Shown in pieces: positions 34,249 through 43,600 of a DNA stretch of 64,000 nucleotides (position 1 is the stretch's first letter; each line of letters begins with the position of its first letter). The translations under genes and the position numbers were made by a program. The notes under the pieces were generated by a model that worked only from the letters and a program-made list of their open reading frames with translations, ran no database searches and was not told the origin of the DNA. Source of the stretch: Acidobacteriota bacterium (GTDB taxonomy: Bacteria > Acidobacteriota > Thermoanaerobaculia > Gp7-AA8); the NCBI GenBank assembly GCA_003223645.1, contig QHVT01000005.1, positions 1 to 64,000 on the forward strand. Direction: 5' to 3'.

Positions 34249-34842
34249 TTACTGCCTCACCTCCAACGCATCCCGTTCTGACGGCTGTACGCGCGCCTTC
34301 GCCGTGCCCGCTAATGCCCGAATGGACTCGCGATTGAACGCCGGTAAATCGTCGGGCTTGCGGCTGCTGACCCAATTTCCGTCGCGAATGACTTCCTGAT
34401 CCTTCCAGTTCGCGCCGGCATTGCGCATATCGTCCTCGAGCGTCGGCCAGGTCGTGATCGTGCGGCCTTTGACGAGGCCGGCAGAAATCAAAATCCATCC
34501 GCCGTGACAGATGACGAAAACCGGTTTGTTCGCGCGATCGATGTCCTGCATGAATTCCTGCGCCTTTTTCACAATGCGCAGCGCGTCGCCATTGATCACG
34601 CCGCCGGGCAGCAGCACCGCATCGAAATCCTGCGCGTCCGCGCGGTTCAATGACAGCTCCACGTCGAATTTGTCGGCTTTGTCGTGGTGCTTGAAGCCCT
34701 GCACCTTGTCATCCATGTTCGAGATCAGGATGCATTTCGCGCCGGCTTTCTCCAGCGCCTCGCGCGGACTCGTCATTTCGATCTGCTCGAAGCCGTCGGT
34801 AACCAGGATCGCCACACGTTTTCCCTCGAGTTCGTCACTCAT
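34249..34842 (-). CDS. DJ-1/PfpI family protein
   Basis: A 197-residue protein of the DJ-1/PfpI superfamily. The nucleophile cysteine is in VFVICHGGW, preceded by ALLLPGG-type VLLPGGV, and the N-terminus VAILVTDGFEQIEMTSPREAL is typical of the PfpI/YhbO branch. Members act as deglycases, chaperones or proteases, and which applies here is not clear. ATG 34842 follows GGAGGT. The neighbouring carbonic anhydrase lies 98 bp upstream on the same strand. Confidence 0.9.
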   Translation of the reverse strand: MSDELEGKRVAILVTDGFEQIEMTSPREALEKAGAKCILISNMDDKVQGFKHHDKADKFDVELSLNRADAQDFDAVLLPGGVINGDALRIVKKAQEFMQDIDRANKPVFVICHGGWILISAGLVKGRTITTWPTLEDDMRNAGANWKDQEVIRDGNWVSSRKPDDLPAFNRESIRALAGTAKARVQPSERDALEVRQ

Positions 34843-34939
34843 TGATGACCTCCGGAATGCTGTGCGCTGCAAATTCCGGTCACTCGGCTGTTTGATCGAG
34901 AGCCGGAAGCCAGGCGATCGCAACACTTTTCCGGGGCCA

Positions 34940-35533
34940 TCAGTCCTCCTTCTCCGCGACCTCCCGCAGGAGGCCGTCGCTGATGTCGTAAATCCAGCCG
35001 TGGATCGACAGCGCCTGCCCGCGCGCCAACGCGTCGCGGACGATCGACGTCTTCTTGACGTTCGCCACCTGTTCCAGGACGTTGAGCTCGCACAATCGGC
35101 TGTGCCGCGACACTTCGTCGCTCAGCGCGTCCACGTCCGCCGCTCGTTTCCAGCGCACGTCCTGTACATGCCGGAGCCAGTTGTCGATCAGCCCCAGCTT
35201 GTCATCGCGTAATGCGGCGAGCACGCCGCCGCAGCCGTAATGGCCGCAGACAATGACGTGCTCGACCCGCAGGACGTCGACGGCAAACTGGATCGTCGAC
35301 AGGCAATTGAGGTCCGTGTGTACGACGACGTTCGCGACATTGCGATGCACGAACATGTCGCCTGGCAACAAACCGACGATCTGGTTCGCGGGGACCCGGC
35401 TGTCCGAACAGCCGATCCACAAATAGCGCGGCGACTGTTGCTGCGCCAGACGCGTAAAGAACGCCGGATCCTGCCGGCTCATCTCCTCGGCCCAGGCGCG
35501 GTTGTTGGCAAAAAGATTTTCGAGAGCACGCAT
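34940..35533 (-). CDS. can: beta-class carbonic anhydrase
   Basis: A 197-residue zinc enzyme that interconverts CO2 and bicarbonate. Zinc ligand C42 with the D44-R46 dyad is in CSDSRVPA, the other ligands are in CGHYGCGG, and HRNVAN lies between. The length fits plant-type bacterial beta enzymes such as Can. ATG 35533 opens the usual N-terminus (ALENLFANNRAWAEEM). Confidence 0.95.
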   Translation of the reverse strand: MRALENLFANNRAWAEEMSRQDPAFFTRLAQQQSPRYLWIGCSDSRVPANQIVGLLPGDMFVHRNVANVVVHTDLNCLSTIQFAVDVLRVEHVIVCGHYGCGGVLAALRDDKLGLIDNWLRHVQDVRWKRAADVDALSDEVSRHSRLCELNVLEQVANVKKTSIVRDALARGQALSIHGWIYDISDGLLREVAEKED

Positions 35534-35572
35534 GCGCGCGACACTCTATCCGAAGGATTCGGGCGAAAAAGA

Positions 35573-35660
35573 AAAAGGCGGCTTGGAAGCCGCCCCTACG
35601 AGCCCACCACTGCGCCGGGTCTAAGCCATTCGGCATGCTGCGAACCCGGTTTGGCTCTAG
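35573..35660 (-). terminator. intrinsic terminator with conserved leader element, copy A
   Basis: On the minus strand, after the C45-type gene, GGGGCGGCTTCCAAGCCGCC is followed by TTTTTCTTTTT, a standard intrinsic terminator. The 45 bases before it (35598-35645) match the sequence before the terminator at 50194-50266: GAATGGCTT-AG-CCCG and CGTA-GGGCGGC are shared. This is more than a random terminator. The rest of 35534-35753 holds no gene. Confidence 0.75.
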
Positions 35661-35753
35661 AGCAATCGGCGTTCCAACCTGCACAAGAGAGAGTGCAGGC
35701 CGCCCGGCGTCCAAAAAATCGGATTCCCCGTTCAGATTTCAGACAACGACGAA

Positions 35754-36824
35754 TCAATGACGCGCAGAGCGGCGACGCGGAATGGCCGTGCAGACATCCG
35801 ACTCCGGATGCAGCGCCGTTTCGATCCGGTCGTCTTCGGTCGCGCCGGCGAGAAACGGAGTCTCGTCGTACGCCGTGTTCACCAGTGCCATGTTCGCGGC
35901 CGTCGTGTAGTCGGCGAAGAGCGGCGCAACGTCGCTCGTGCCCTCGCCGTTGATGTCCAGCATCTTCACGGGCGAGGAACAGCCGAGGTCGAAGGAAGAG
36001 AACGACACAAACCGCATCTCGGGATTCCTGTCGGTGCGGAAGTAGATCGTTCCGTCCGCGGGGTCGTAGACCACGGTCCAACGCGTGTAATCCGGCTGAT
36101 GGACCGAGTCGAGAATCGCGAACGCCCGTTCGACGGCATCGGCGGAAGCGGAGGTCGTGCGCATGAGCGAGGCCGCGCGCGCAAGACGTTCGAGCGAGCC
36201 GATTCCGGAGGGCACGGACGCGTGTCCGCCAAAGCCTGTGATCGTGCGCAAGTAGGCGATCGATTCGTCGCAGGTATTGTTCGTCAGTACAGCGACGGGA
36301 AGCGCGCTGTCCTGGTGCGTGACGAGCTGGCCCGAAAGATATTCGAGTGTGAGCGCGCGTCCGCTGCGGTCCGCAATCAGATAATGCAAACCCTTTCCGC
36401 CCTGGGCAATGCGGATCTGTTGTGCGTGCGCTACCACGTCGTCGATCGTCGCGGAGACGTCGAGCTGGTACTGGATCCAGTCGAGGATGCCGGTCGATGG
36501 ACGACTGTCGACCGCCGGATATTGCGTGACATCCAAGCCCATCAGCGCAATGACCAGCCCCGCCTCGTTCATCCCACCGGTCGGAAACTCGCGCCCATAT
36601 TGATTCAGCGTGATCGACGCGTATTGCGACATCCAATGAACGGGTCGGCCGGTCAGTGATTGTTTCGTGACCCAGCGCTTGTTGACCATCACCATGCCGA
36701 TGCCGGTATCCCAGTCGTAATTTGCGCCGAATACGGCGTGCCCATTCACGTTCATGCAGAACGTCGTGCAGGCCACGACAGGCGCCGCGACGGCGAGGAG
36801 CGCCGCCAGAAAGAGACCACGCAT
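35754..36824 (-). CDS. C45/C59-type linear amide hydrolase, exported
   Basis: A 356-residue protein with a signal peptide ending just before a cysteine (APVVA then CTTFCMN). In choloylglycine hydrolase-like Ntn enzymes the mature N-terminal Cys is the nucleophile, and here signal cleavage would expose it. ANYDWDTG, NEAGLVIALMGL and the NNT segment at the middle are typical. Relatives are bile salt hydrolases, penicillin V acylases and N-acyl-homoserine lactone acylases; the substrate is open. ATG 36824 gives the signal peptide. Confidence 0.83.
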   Translation of the reverse strand: MRGLFLAALLAVAAPVVACTTFCMNVNGHAVFGANYDWDTGIGMVMVNKRWVTKQSLTGRPVHWMSQYASITLNQYGREFPTGGMNEAGLVIALMGLDVTQYPAVDSRPSTGILDWIQYQLDVSATIDDVVAHAQQIRIAQGGKGLHYLIADRSGRALTLEYLSGQLVTHQDSALPVAVLTNNTCDESIAYLRTITGFGGHASVPSGIGSLERLARAASLMRTTSASADAVERAFAILDSVHQPDYTRWTVVYDPADGTIYFRTDRNPEMRFVSFSSFDLGCSSPVKMLDINGEGTSDVAPLFADYTTAANMALVNTAYDETPFLAGATEDDRIETALHPESDVCTAIPRRRSARH

Positions 36825-36915
36825 CGCACCGCAGATTACTCGTGTGGCAGGCAACGGGCGCGGTTTCGACACGAACGGCGTCGCGGGCGCAACGAGCGGT
36901 CTAGAATGCGGCGCC

Positions 36916-37320
36916 GTGACCATCGACGAAGTAATCGCCGCGCTCTATGCATCGTGCTCGTTCGCGGCGGGCGAGCGTCCCGACTGGAACAAGCAGCGCG
37001 AGATCCTCGCGCCGAACGCGCGCATGGTCCGCGTCAATGACAACGGCGTCTTCGAATTCACGCCGCGGACATTTCGCGAGAATCTCGAGCAGATGATCGA
37101 CTCCGGCTCGCTGCCCAGCTTCTGCGAGCACGAGCTGCGGCACGAGACCCAGGAATTCGGCGACATCGCGCACGTCCTCAGCGTTTACGAAACCCGCATG
37201 ACCGCCGAGAGCGACGTGATCGACCACGGCGTCAAGAGCATTCAATTGTTTCTGAAGGACGGGCGGTGGTGGATCAGCGCGATGATTTGGCGGCGAGGGT
37301 TTTCAGGCGGGGACTCATGA
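36916..37320 (+). CDS. SnoaL/NTF2-like small protein
   Basis: A 134-residue protein with the alternation of helices and strands of the SnoaL-like/DUF4440 fold. It begins IDEVIAALYASCSFA and ends HGVKSIQLFLKDGRWWISAMIWRR, where the last strand DGRWWI is the most typical part. Such proteins bind small ligands or act as enzymes of unclear function. Starts at GTG 36916. It is divergent from the amide hydrolase. Confidence 0.72.
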   Translation: MTIDEVIAALYASCSFAAGERPDWNKQREILAPNARMVRVNDNGVFEFTPRTFRENLEQMIDSGSLPSFCEHELRHETQEFGDIAHVLSVYETRMTAESDVIDHGVKSIQLFLKDGRWWISAMIWRRGFSGGDS

Positions 37321-37471
37321 GAGCGCGCCAGCCTCGTCCGGCGTGAGACGCGGGCTCGAAAGAAGGTGTGACCAGCATGGATGTCGAGCGCGTGTTCGAG
37401 CGGTACCTAACCTGAAGTGGGGGCGGACCGGACGTGAGCCGGCTTGTAGGTGCGGCATATCGCTTGCGTAA

Positions 37472-37512
37472 GGAACCGCGTCTAACCATCAGTATTGACT
37501 CGAGGCGGTTCC
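37472..37512. promoter_or_regulatory. inverted repeat over a -35-like box, upstream of the large regulator
   Basis: GGAACCGC at 37472-37479 and its complement GCGGTTCC at 37505-37512 are separated by 25 bases. TTGACT at 37495-37500 lies between them, only 22 bases before the start codon at 37523. The repeat could be an operator or an RNA hairpin at the start of the regulator gene. The rest of 37321-37522 has nothing I recognise. Confidence 0.4.
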
Positions 37513-37522
37513 AAAACGCGTC

Positions 37523-40312
37523 ATGACTTACGCGGACGGATCGGTTCTGCAATTCGGCGCTTTTCATCTCGCGCACGGCGTCGAGCTGTTGTATCGCGGC
37601 GACGTCGTCGTGCCGCTCGAGCCTCGCGCCGTGCGCGTGCTGCGCTATCTCGTCGAGCACAATGACCGTGTGCTCTCGAAGGAAGAGCTGCTGGAGGAAG
37701 TGTGGTCCGACGTCTTCACCACGGACGGCGTGCTGAAGAAAGCGGTCTCGCAGATCCGGCGCACGATCGGCGACGATGCGGAGCAGTCGCGCTTCATCGC
37801 CACGTATCACGGCCGCGGCTATCGATTCATCGCTCCGGTGACACGAGTTGGCGCCGCGACGCCAAAAATTGTCAGAACGCCGGTCTCGGAGCTCGTTCCG
37901 AACCTGGTGCCCAACTACGACCAGCTCGCCGCGCGCGACGCGGAGTTGCTCACGCTGCGCGCCGAATTTCTCAGTGCGCTGGAAGGGGCGCCCCGGCCTG
38001 TCGTGATCACGGGCGAGCCGGGCATCGGCAAGACGCAGCTGGTGCGGCATTTCCGGCGATGGTCGGTGCAGCAGGGTGCGATTTCGCTATACGGCCGCTT
38101 CTTCGACTATCGCGGCGCGCGCCTCGCGCCGTACGAGCTGTTCATCGATCTGCTGCGCACCGCGGTGATCAACGGCAGGCCGCCCGACGGCACACCGCTG
38201 CGCGATTCGATTGAAGCAGCATGCGGCGTGCGGTTGCCGGCGGAGCTGTTCGAATCCAATCGCAGTGATGCGGTTGGCGGCAACGCCGGCGATCAATTCC
38301 GTTTCATCGTTCCGATCTGCCGCGCGTGGCTCGCGTTGAGCCGGCGGCAGCCGCTCGTCATCGCGCTCGACGATCTGCAGTGGGCCGATCCCGCCAGTCT
38401 CGACGTTCTCGGTTGTCTGATGCGAATGATCGAGAGCGAGCCGCTGATGCTCATCGCCATCATTCGCAGCAACGAAGCGGAGACCGGGGATCATCGCGCG
38501 CGCACGTGGCTCGCCGAGCAGGCGGCGCGCCGGACGTACACGACGCTGCGCCTGCAGCGGCTCGCCGAGGGTGATTGCCGCGAGATGATCGGCAAGGTCT
38601 TCGGCGTCCGGCGGCGCGGCGAAGTACCGCGCAACGACGTCGAGACGTTGTATGGACTCACCGGCGGCAATCCGTACTTCCTGGTCGAGACGCTGCGGCA
38701 TCTCGTCGCCGTCGGAGCGATCGCGCCGGACGACGTCTCGCAATGCTGGCGATGGAACGGAGTGCGCGATCTGTCGCTGCCGGAGACGATCCTCACCGCC
38801 GCGCGCGCGAAGGTCGGTCGCCTTCCCGAGCGCGTGCGGGAGATGCTCGAGCACGCGTCGGTGATCGGCGAAGAGTTCCACGTCGCGACGCTCTGCGCGA
38901 TCAACGGCGCGAGCGCCGCGGACGTCGAGGACGTGCTGAGTGAAGGTGTCCGCCTCGGCGTACTGTCGATTCAGGGTCTCAGTCCCGGAGAGGATTGCCG
39001 ATTCCACCATTCGATCCTGCGTCACGTCGTGTACGACGCGATTCCGCCGCGCCGCCGGCGCGAGCTGCATGCGCGCGCGGCCGCGGCGCTGGAGGCGGTG
39101 TACGGCGCGGAGAGCGAGCGCGTGGCCGAGGCGCTGGCGGCGCATTTTTCGGCGGCGGGAGATCAGCGGCGCGCGTTCGACGCCGGCATGCGCGCATGGC
39201 GCGCGGCGAGCAGCCGCTCGGAATGGCGCAAGGCGGTTGCGCTCATCGAGCGCGTCGAATTGACGTCTCGTTTTCTCACGCTGACCACCGGCGAGTCGCT
39301 CGACGTGCTGCTGGCCCTCGGCGAATCGTTTCGTGAGGCCGGGCGGATCCGCGAGTCAGCGACGGTCCTCGATCGCGCCGTCGCGATCGCCGTGGAGGAC
39401 ATGCAATCTTGCCTGGCGGGACAGGCCCACCTCGGTCACGCGCTCTTCCTGCGCGGCCTCACCGAATTCGCGCTGAGCGATTACACGGCTGCCCGAGCGT
39501 CGTTGACCCAAGCGCTCGATTTCTTTCTCGATCGCGAGAGCGGTCCGGCAATCCCGCGCACGCTCGTGCATCTCGCGGCCGTCGAGGCGGCGACCGGCAA
39601 TTACGCTCGTGCGGCATCGCTGATCGAGGATCTCCACGCCGCCCAACCCGCCGCCGAGCTTGCGGCGCTCGCCGACGGCATCATGGGCTGGTCGCTCGCG
39701 CTGCGCGGCGAGTATGAACAAGGCGCGGTGCACCTCACGCGTGCGCTCGACTATCACGATCGCACGGGAGCCATCCGCGAGCGCGCGCAGCTGCTGCGCC
39801 GATTGCACTGGACGCATCTCTCGCGCGGCGACTACGACAAGGCAATCGAGCTCGCGATCCGCGCGCGCACGGACTCGGCGACGGTCGGCGACGCGAACGG
39901 CGAAGCAAAAGCGAACATGGGCATCGGCCAGGCGCACCTCGCGCAGCACGAGCACGGCGAGGCGATCTCGTTCCTCACGCGCGCGATCGCTCAACTGAAG
40001 ACGGTCGGCGACGCGCATTGCGAGGCCGAATGTCTCTGGCTCCTCGGCCGCGCGCGCTGCGAAATGGGCGCACTCAACGAGTCGGCGCAACTTCTCGATC
40101 GCGCGCTGACGATGATCCGCGAGATCGGCGACCGCGACGACGAGTTCCGCATCCTCACCGACATGGCGCGACTGAAGATCGCGCGCGGCGACTACGACGC
40201 TGCACGCGAGCGTGCGCTCGCCGCGCGCGACATCGCGTCCTCGCTGAAGAACCGGCAGGGCGTGGAAGAAGCGGAGGCCGAGTTGGCGCGCTGTGACTTG
40301 GTAGGCGCGTAA
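37523..40312 (+). CDS. winged-helix/AAA/TPR transcriptional regulator
   Basis: A 929-residue regulator. Residues 8-105 form an OmpR-type winged helix (PLEPRAVRVLRYLVEHNDRV, then GVLKKAVSQIRRTIGDD and YHGRGYRFIA). An AAA ATPase follows with Walker A GEPGIGKTQ at about 163-171 and Walker B VIALDDLQWADP near 290. The C-terminal 400 residues are TPR-like helices (EAEAKANMGIGQAHLAQHEHG and others). This layout resembles SARP/LAL-type regulators and is common in Acidobacteria. It likely senses a ligand or protein through the TPR part. Targets are unknown; its own start has an inverted repeat. Confidence 0.88.
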   Translation: MTYADGSVLQFGAFHLAHGVELLYRGDVVVPLEPRAVRVLRYLVEHNDRVLSKEELLEEVWSDVFTTDGVLKKAVSQIRRTIGDDAEQSRFIATYHGRGYRFIAPVTRVGAATPKIVRTPVSELVPNLVPNYDQLAARDAELLTLRAEFLSALEGAPRPVVITGEPGIGKTQLVRHFRRWSVQQGAISLYGRFFDYRGARLAPYELFIDLLRTAVINGRPPDGTPLRDSIEAACGVRLPAELFESNRSDAVGGNAGDQFRFIVPICRAWLALSRRQPLVIALDDLQWADPASLDVLGCLMRMIESEPLMLIAIIRSNEAETGDHRARTWLAEQAARRTYTTLRLQRLAEGDCREMIGKVFGVRRRGEVPRNDVETLYGLTGGNPYFLVETLRHLVAVGAIAPDDVSQCWRWNGVRDLSLPETILTAARAKVGRLPERVREMLEHASVIGEEFHVATLCAINGASAADVEDVLSEGVRLGVLSIQGLSPGEDCRFHHSILRHVVYDAIPPRRRRELHARAAAALEAVYGAESERVAEALAAHFSAAGDQRRAFDAGMRAWRAASSRSEWRKAVALIERVELTSRFLTLTTGESLDVLLALGESFREAGRIRESATVLDRAVAIAVEDMQSCLAGQAHLGHALFLRGLTEFALSDYTAARASLTQALDFFLDRESGPAIPRTLVHLAAVEAATGNYARAASLIEDLHAAQPAAELAALADGIMGWSLALRGEYEQGAVHLTRALDYHDRTGAIRERAQLLRRLHWTHLSRGDYDKAIELAIRARTDSATVGDANGEAKANMGIGQAHLAQHEHGEAISFLTRAIAQLKTVGDAHCEAECLWLLGRARCEMGALNESAQLLDRALTMIREIGDRDDEFRILTDMARLKIARGDYDAARERALAARDIASSLKNRQGVEEAEAELARCDLVGA

Positions 40313-40350
40313 GGAGTTACGCGGTTGCGCAGATCTCGAATCGAATGACC

Positions 40351-40490
40351 GCCCCTCACCCGGCCCATCGCTCGCTCAGGGCCACCCTCTCCCCGCAAGC
40401 GGGGCGAGGGGCAACAACACGAATATCGAGATTTGTGGCCCTTCGCCCGCTTGCGGGGAGCAGGTGTCGCGAAGCGACGGATGAGGGGCG
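40351..40490. repeat. CCCCTCACCC...GGATGAGGGG element
   Basis: A 140-base copy of the element seen in lhr at 28323, with inner CCCCGCAAGCGGGGCGAGGG and CCCGCTTGCGGGGAG stem-loops. It is intergenic, and GGTTGCG-type short repeats flank it on both sides (40313-40350 and 40495-40555). No gene is supported in 40313-40616. Confidence 0.85.
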
Positions 40491-40616
40491 CGTCATTGCA
40501 ACGTAGTCGCGCGGCAACGTTTCTGCCGCGCAACCTGCGTAACCGTCCACCCGCCGTCACCAAAGGGTCACCCAATCGTCAGGAGCTTTCGCGACGCGCG
40601 CCCTAACTTCCTCTTT

Positions 40617-43600
40617 GTGCGAACGCTCAGAGCTGCCTCTCTCATCTTCATCGCATTCGCTTTGTCGGTCAGCGCGCAGATCGCCGTCTCCGGCGACGCA
40701 TTTCCGCCGAGGCTGCGCGAGGCGATGGCGCATGTCGACGCGCGGCGGTATCACGTCGTGCCGCAACCGGTGGCCGGCGAGAGCCGGCTGACGGGATTCG
40801 ACCGGCTGCAGCGCGACTCTCCCGGCGCGCGGAGCGTGCAGGCGGATGTTCGGGCGGCGATTCCTCTGATCATTCAGGGAACCGGGATCCCGTGGATTCC
40901 GGGATCGGGCAATCGGCTGACGCAGGGAGCGGCCATGGGTCCGAACGACGTCATCGCGATCGCTGCCAATTTCACGGCGCAGTACAGCGATCTTCTGGGC
41001 ATCGCGGCCGAGGATCTCGTCGCCGACCGGCATACGCTCGCGCACTTCGGCGAGAACAACCGCTATTGGTCGCTGCGCCTGCATCAAGTCGTGCGCGGTA
41101 AGGAATTCGGGATCGTGCCGGTGCGCGACGCGTATGTCTTCTTCCGGGTCAGTCACGGCAATCTGATCCAGTTCGGCAATTTCCTGGCAGTTCCGCCGCG
41201 TGCTCTGTCGTTCAGCGACGTCATCAGCCGCGCCGATGCCGTGCAGAAGGTGCTCGCGCTGACCGAGGATCTCGCACACGTGAAGGTCGCCGACGCCGCA
41301 CTCGACCTCGGGCAAACGGATCGCAGTCTCGAGGTCGTCCTGGTCAACGCTCCGAACGGCACGATCGGGCATCAACTCGTCCGCGCGTTCATCGTCAGCG
41401 GCGAAGACTATGAGGCCGAGGTTTGGATCGACGCGCACAGCGGCGACGTGGTGAACGTCCTCGATCGGGCCGAAGACGTCAATGGCACCGTGCGCGGCGG
41501 CATCTATCCCAACACCAACACCGCGGCAACGGAAGAGCTGCGCGCGCTGCCGTTCATCCAGGTCACGAACAACGGACCGAAGGTCGCGAATGCCTCGGGC
41601 GTGTACGACTACACGGGCTCACTGGCCACGGCATCCCTGTTCGGTCCATACGTCAAGATCGTCGACAACAACTGCGGCACCGGTACGACTTCGGTCTCGA
41701 CGTCGTTGCCGCCGGGCGATCTGACGTTCGGAGGCGGCGGCGGCAGCGGCCTGGGCACCGATTGCGTGACGCCGGGCCTCGGCGGCGACGGGAACACGCA
41801 CGCCGCGCGCACGACGTTCTATCACCTCAATCTCATCCAGGAGAAAGCGCGGAAGTACATCGACTTCGAACCGTGGCTCACCGCTCAGCTGAAGGCGAAC
41901 GTCAACAAGACGACGAAGCCGTGCAATGCGGGATGGTCGGGGTCGGAGCTCAACTTCTACGCCAGCGTCTTCGCCGGACCTGGCGGCTACGACTGTACCA
42001 ATAGCGGCGAGATCGCCGCGGTCCTTCTGCACGAGTTCGGACACGGCCTCGATCAGATGACCAACGGCATTCCCGACGCCAGCAGCGCCGAAGCGTACGC
42101 CGACACGATGGCGTTTCTGCAGACTCACGACTCGTGCGTGGGCCCGGGCTTCACGCCGGGACATGTCTGCCAGGACGACTGCGGCGCGTGCACCGCTCTG
42201 CGCAACGTGTTTCACACGATCAAGCTGAAGCCGTCGAACATCGCGTCGTCTCCGGTCAACTGCACGAGCGATTTGCACTGGTTCGACGGCATGGATCTCG
42301 TCCGTGACTGCCCGTTTTCCGGCGGCGGCGGGGTGATGGGTTACGAGCCGCACTGTGAATCCATGATCGCTTCGGGCGCGGTATGGGACATGGCCCAGGC
42401 TCTCGTCGCGAAGTACGGCGACGGCGCGGGATGGGCGCTCGCCGATCGCCTCTGGTACGAGTCGGTCTATGACACGGGGAGCGCATATCAGCTCGTGTCC
42501 GGCGGGCCGTGCAATCAAAACGCGAACGTCAATGGCTGCAGTCCCGACAACTGGTACACCGTGATGCTGGCAGTCGACGACGACAACGGCAATCTCGGCG
42601 ACGGCACGCCCGACGCCGACATCATCTGGAACGCGTTCAACGCTCACGGCATCGCCTGCCTCGCACAAGCACCGCAGGTGTCCCAGAACTGCGTCCCTCC
42701 GGCTACGCCGATGCTCACCGCGACGCCGGGAACCGGCCAGGTCGATCTGAGCTGGACCGCGGTACCGAATGCCAGCTATAAGATCTATCGCAACGAGATC
42801 GGCTGCGGCTCGGGTTACACGCCAATCAAGAATGTACCGCCGGGGACGACGACGTATTCCGATACTACCGTCGCGAATGGCGTCACGTACTACTACAGCG
42901 TACAGGCGGTGAGCACGGCGAGCGACACGTGCGTGTCGGCTTTCTCCACCTGTGAAATCGCTACGCCGGTCGCGCCGCTCGTGGCGACCGACATCTACAT
43001 GGTGCTCGATCAATCGGGGAGTATGTCGGAACCGACATTCGGCGCGAACGAGAAAAAAATCGACGCGCTGCACGACGCGGGAGACATGGTCACCGATATC
43101 GTCGCGGATTACGCGGCGAACGTCTTCCTCCTCGGCGCGATCAGTTTCTCGGACAATGTCACCGGCGACTCCAATCTGCTGGATCTCTCCGTCGCCGGGC
43201 AAAAGAACGCGCTGCATACGTTCATCGACGGCCTGACGCCGACGTTCACCACGGCGATCGGAAAGGGGATCAACGGCGCAACGGCCAAGCTGGCGAATTC
43301 GCCGCATCAAAAGGTCGTCATGCTGCTCTCGGACGGCATTCAAAATGTGAAGCCGTCTCTCGAGCTGAAGGCGCCGCCTCCGGGAGCGGCGGTCGGAGGA
43401 ATCGCGCTGCCGTCCGACATCCGGTTCTATACCGTCGCCCTCGGATCGAACATTCAGGACGATCTCTTCGACGACCTCGCGACGACCGGCGGCGTCCCGG
43501 GCTTCTATTACAAAGGGGGCACGCCGGAGATCAAGAGCAATTTCACGTTCTGGATCGCCGACGTCCTCGGCCTGGATCCCGCCGGAGCGTACTCGCCGGG

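Noticed and set aside
35580-35660. c-di-GMP-I riboswitch on the plus strand
   Set aside because: CGGGTCTAAG resembles part of the motif, but the GGGACGCAAAGCC half is missing and no gene follows on that strand.
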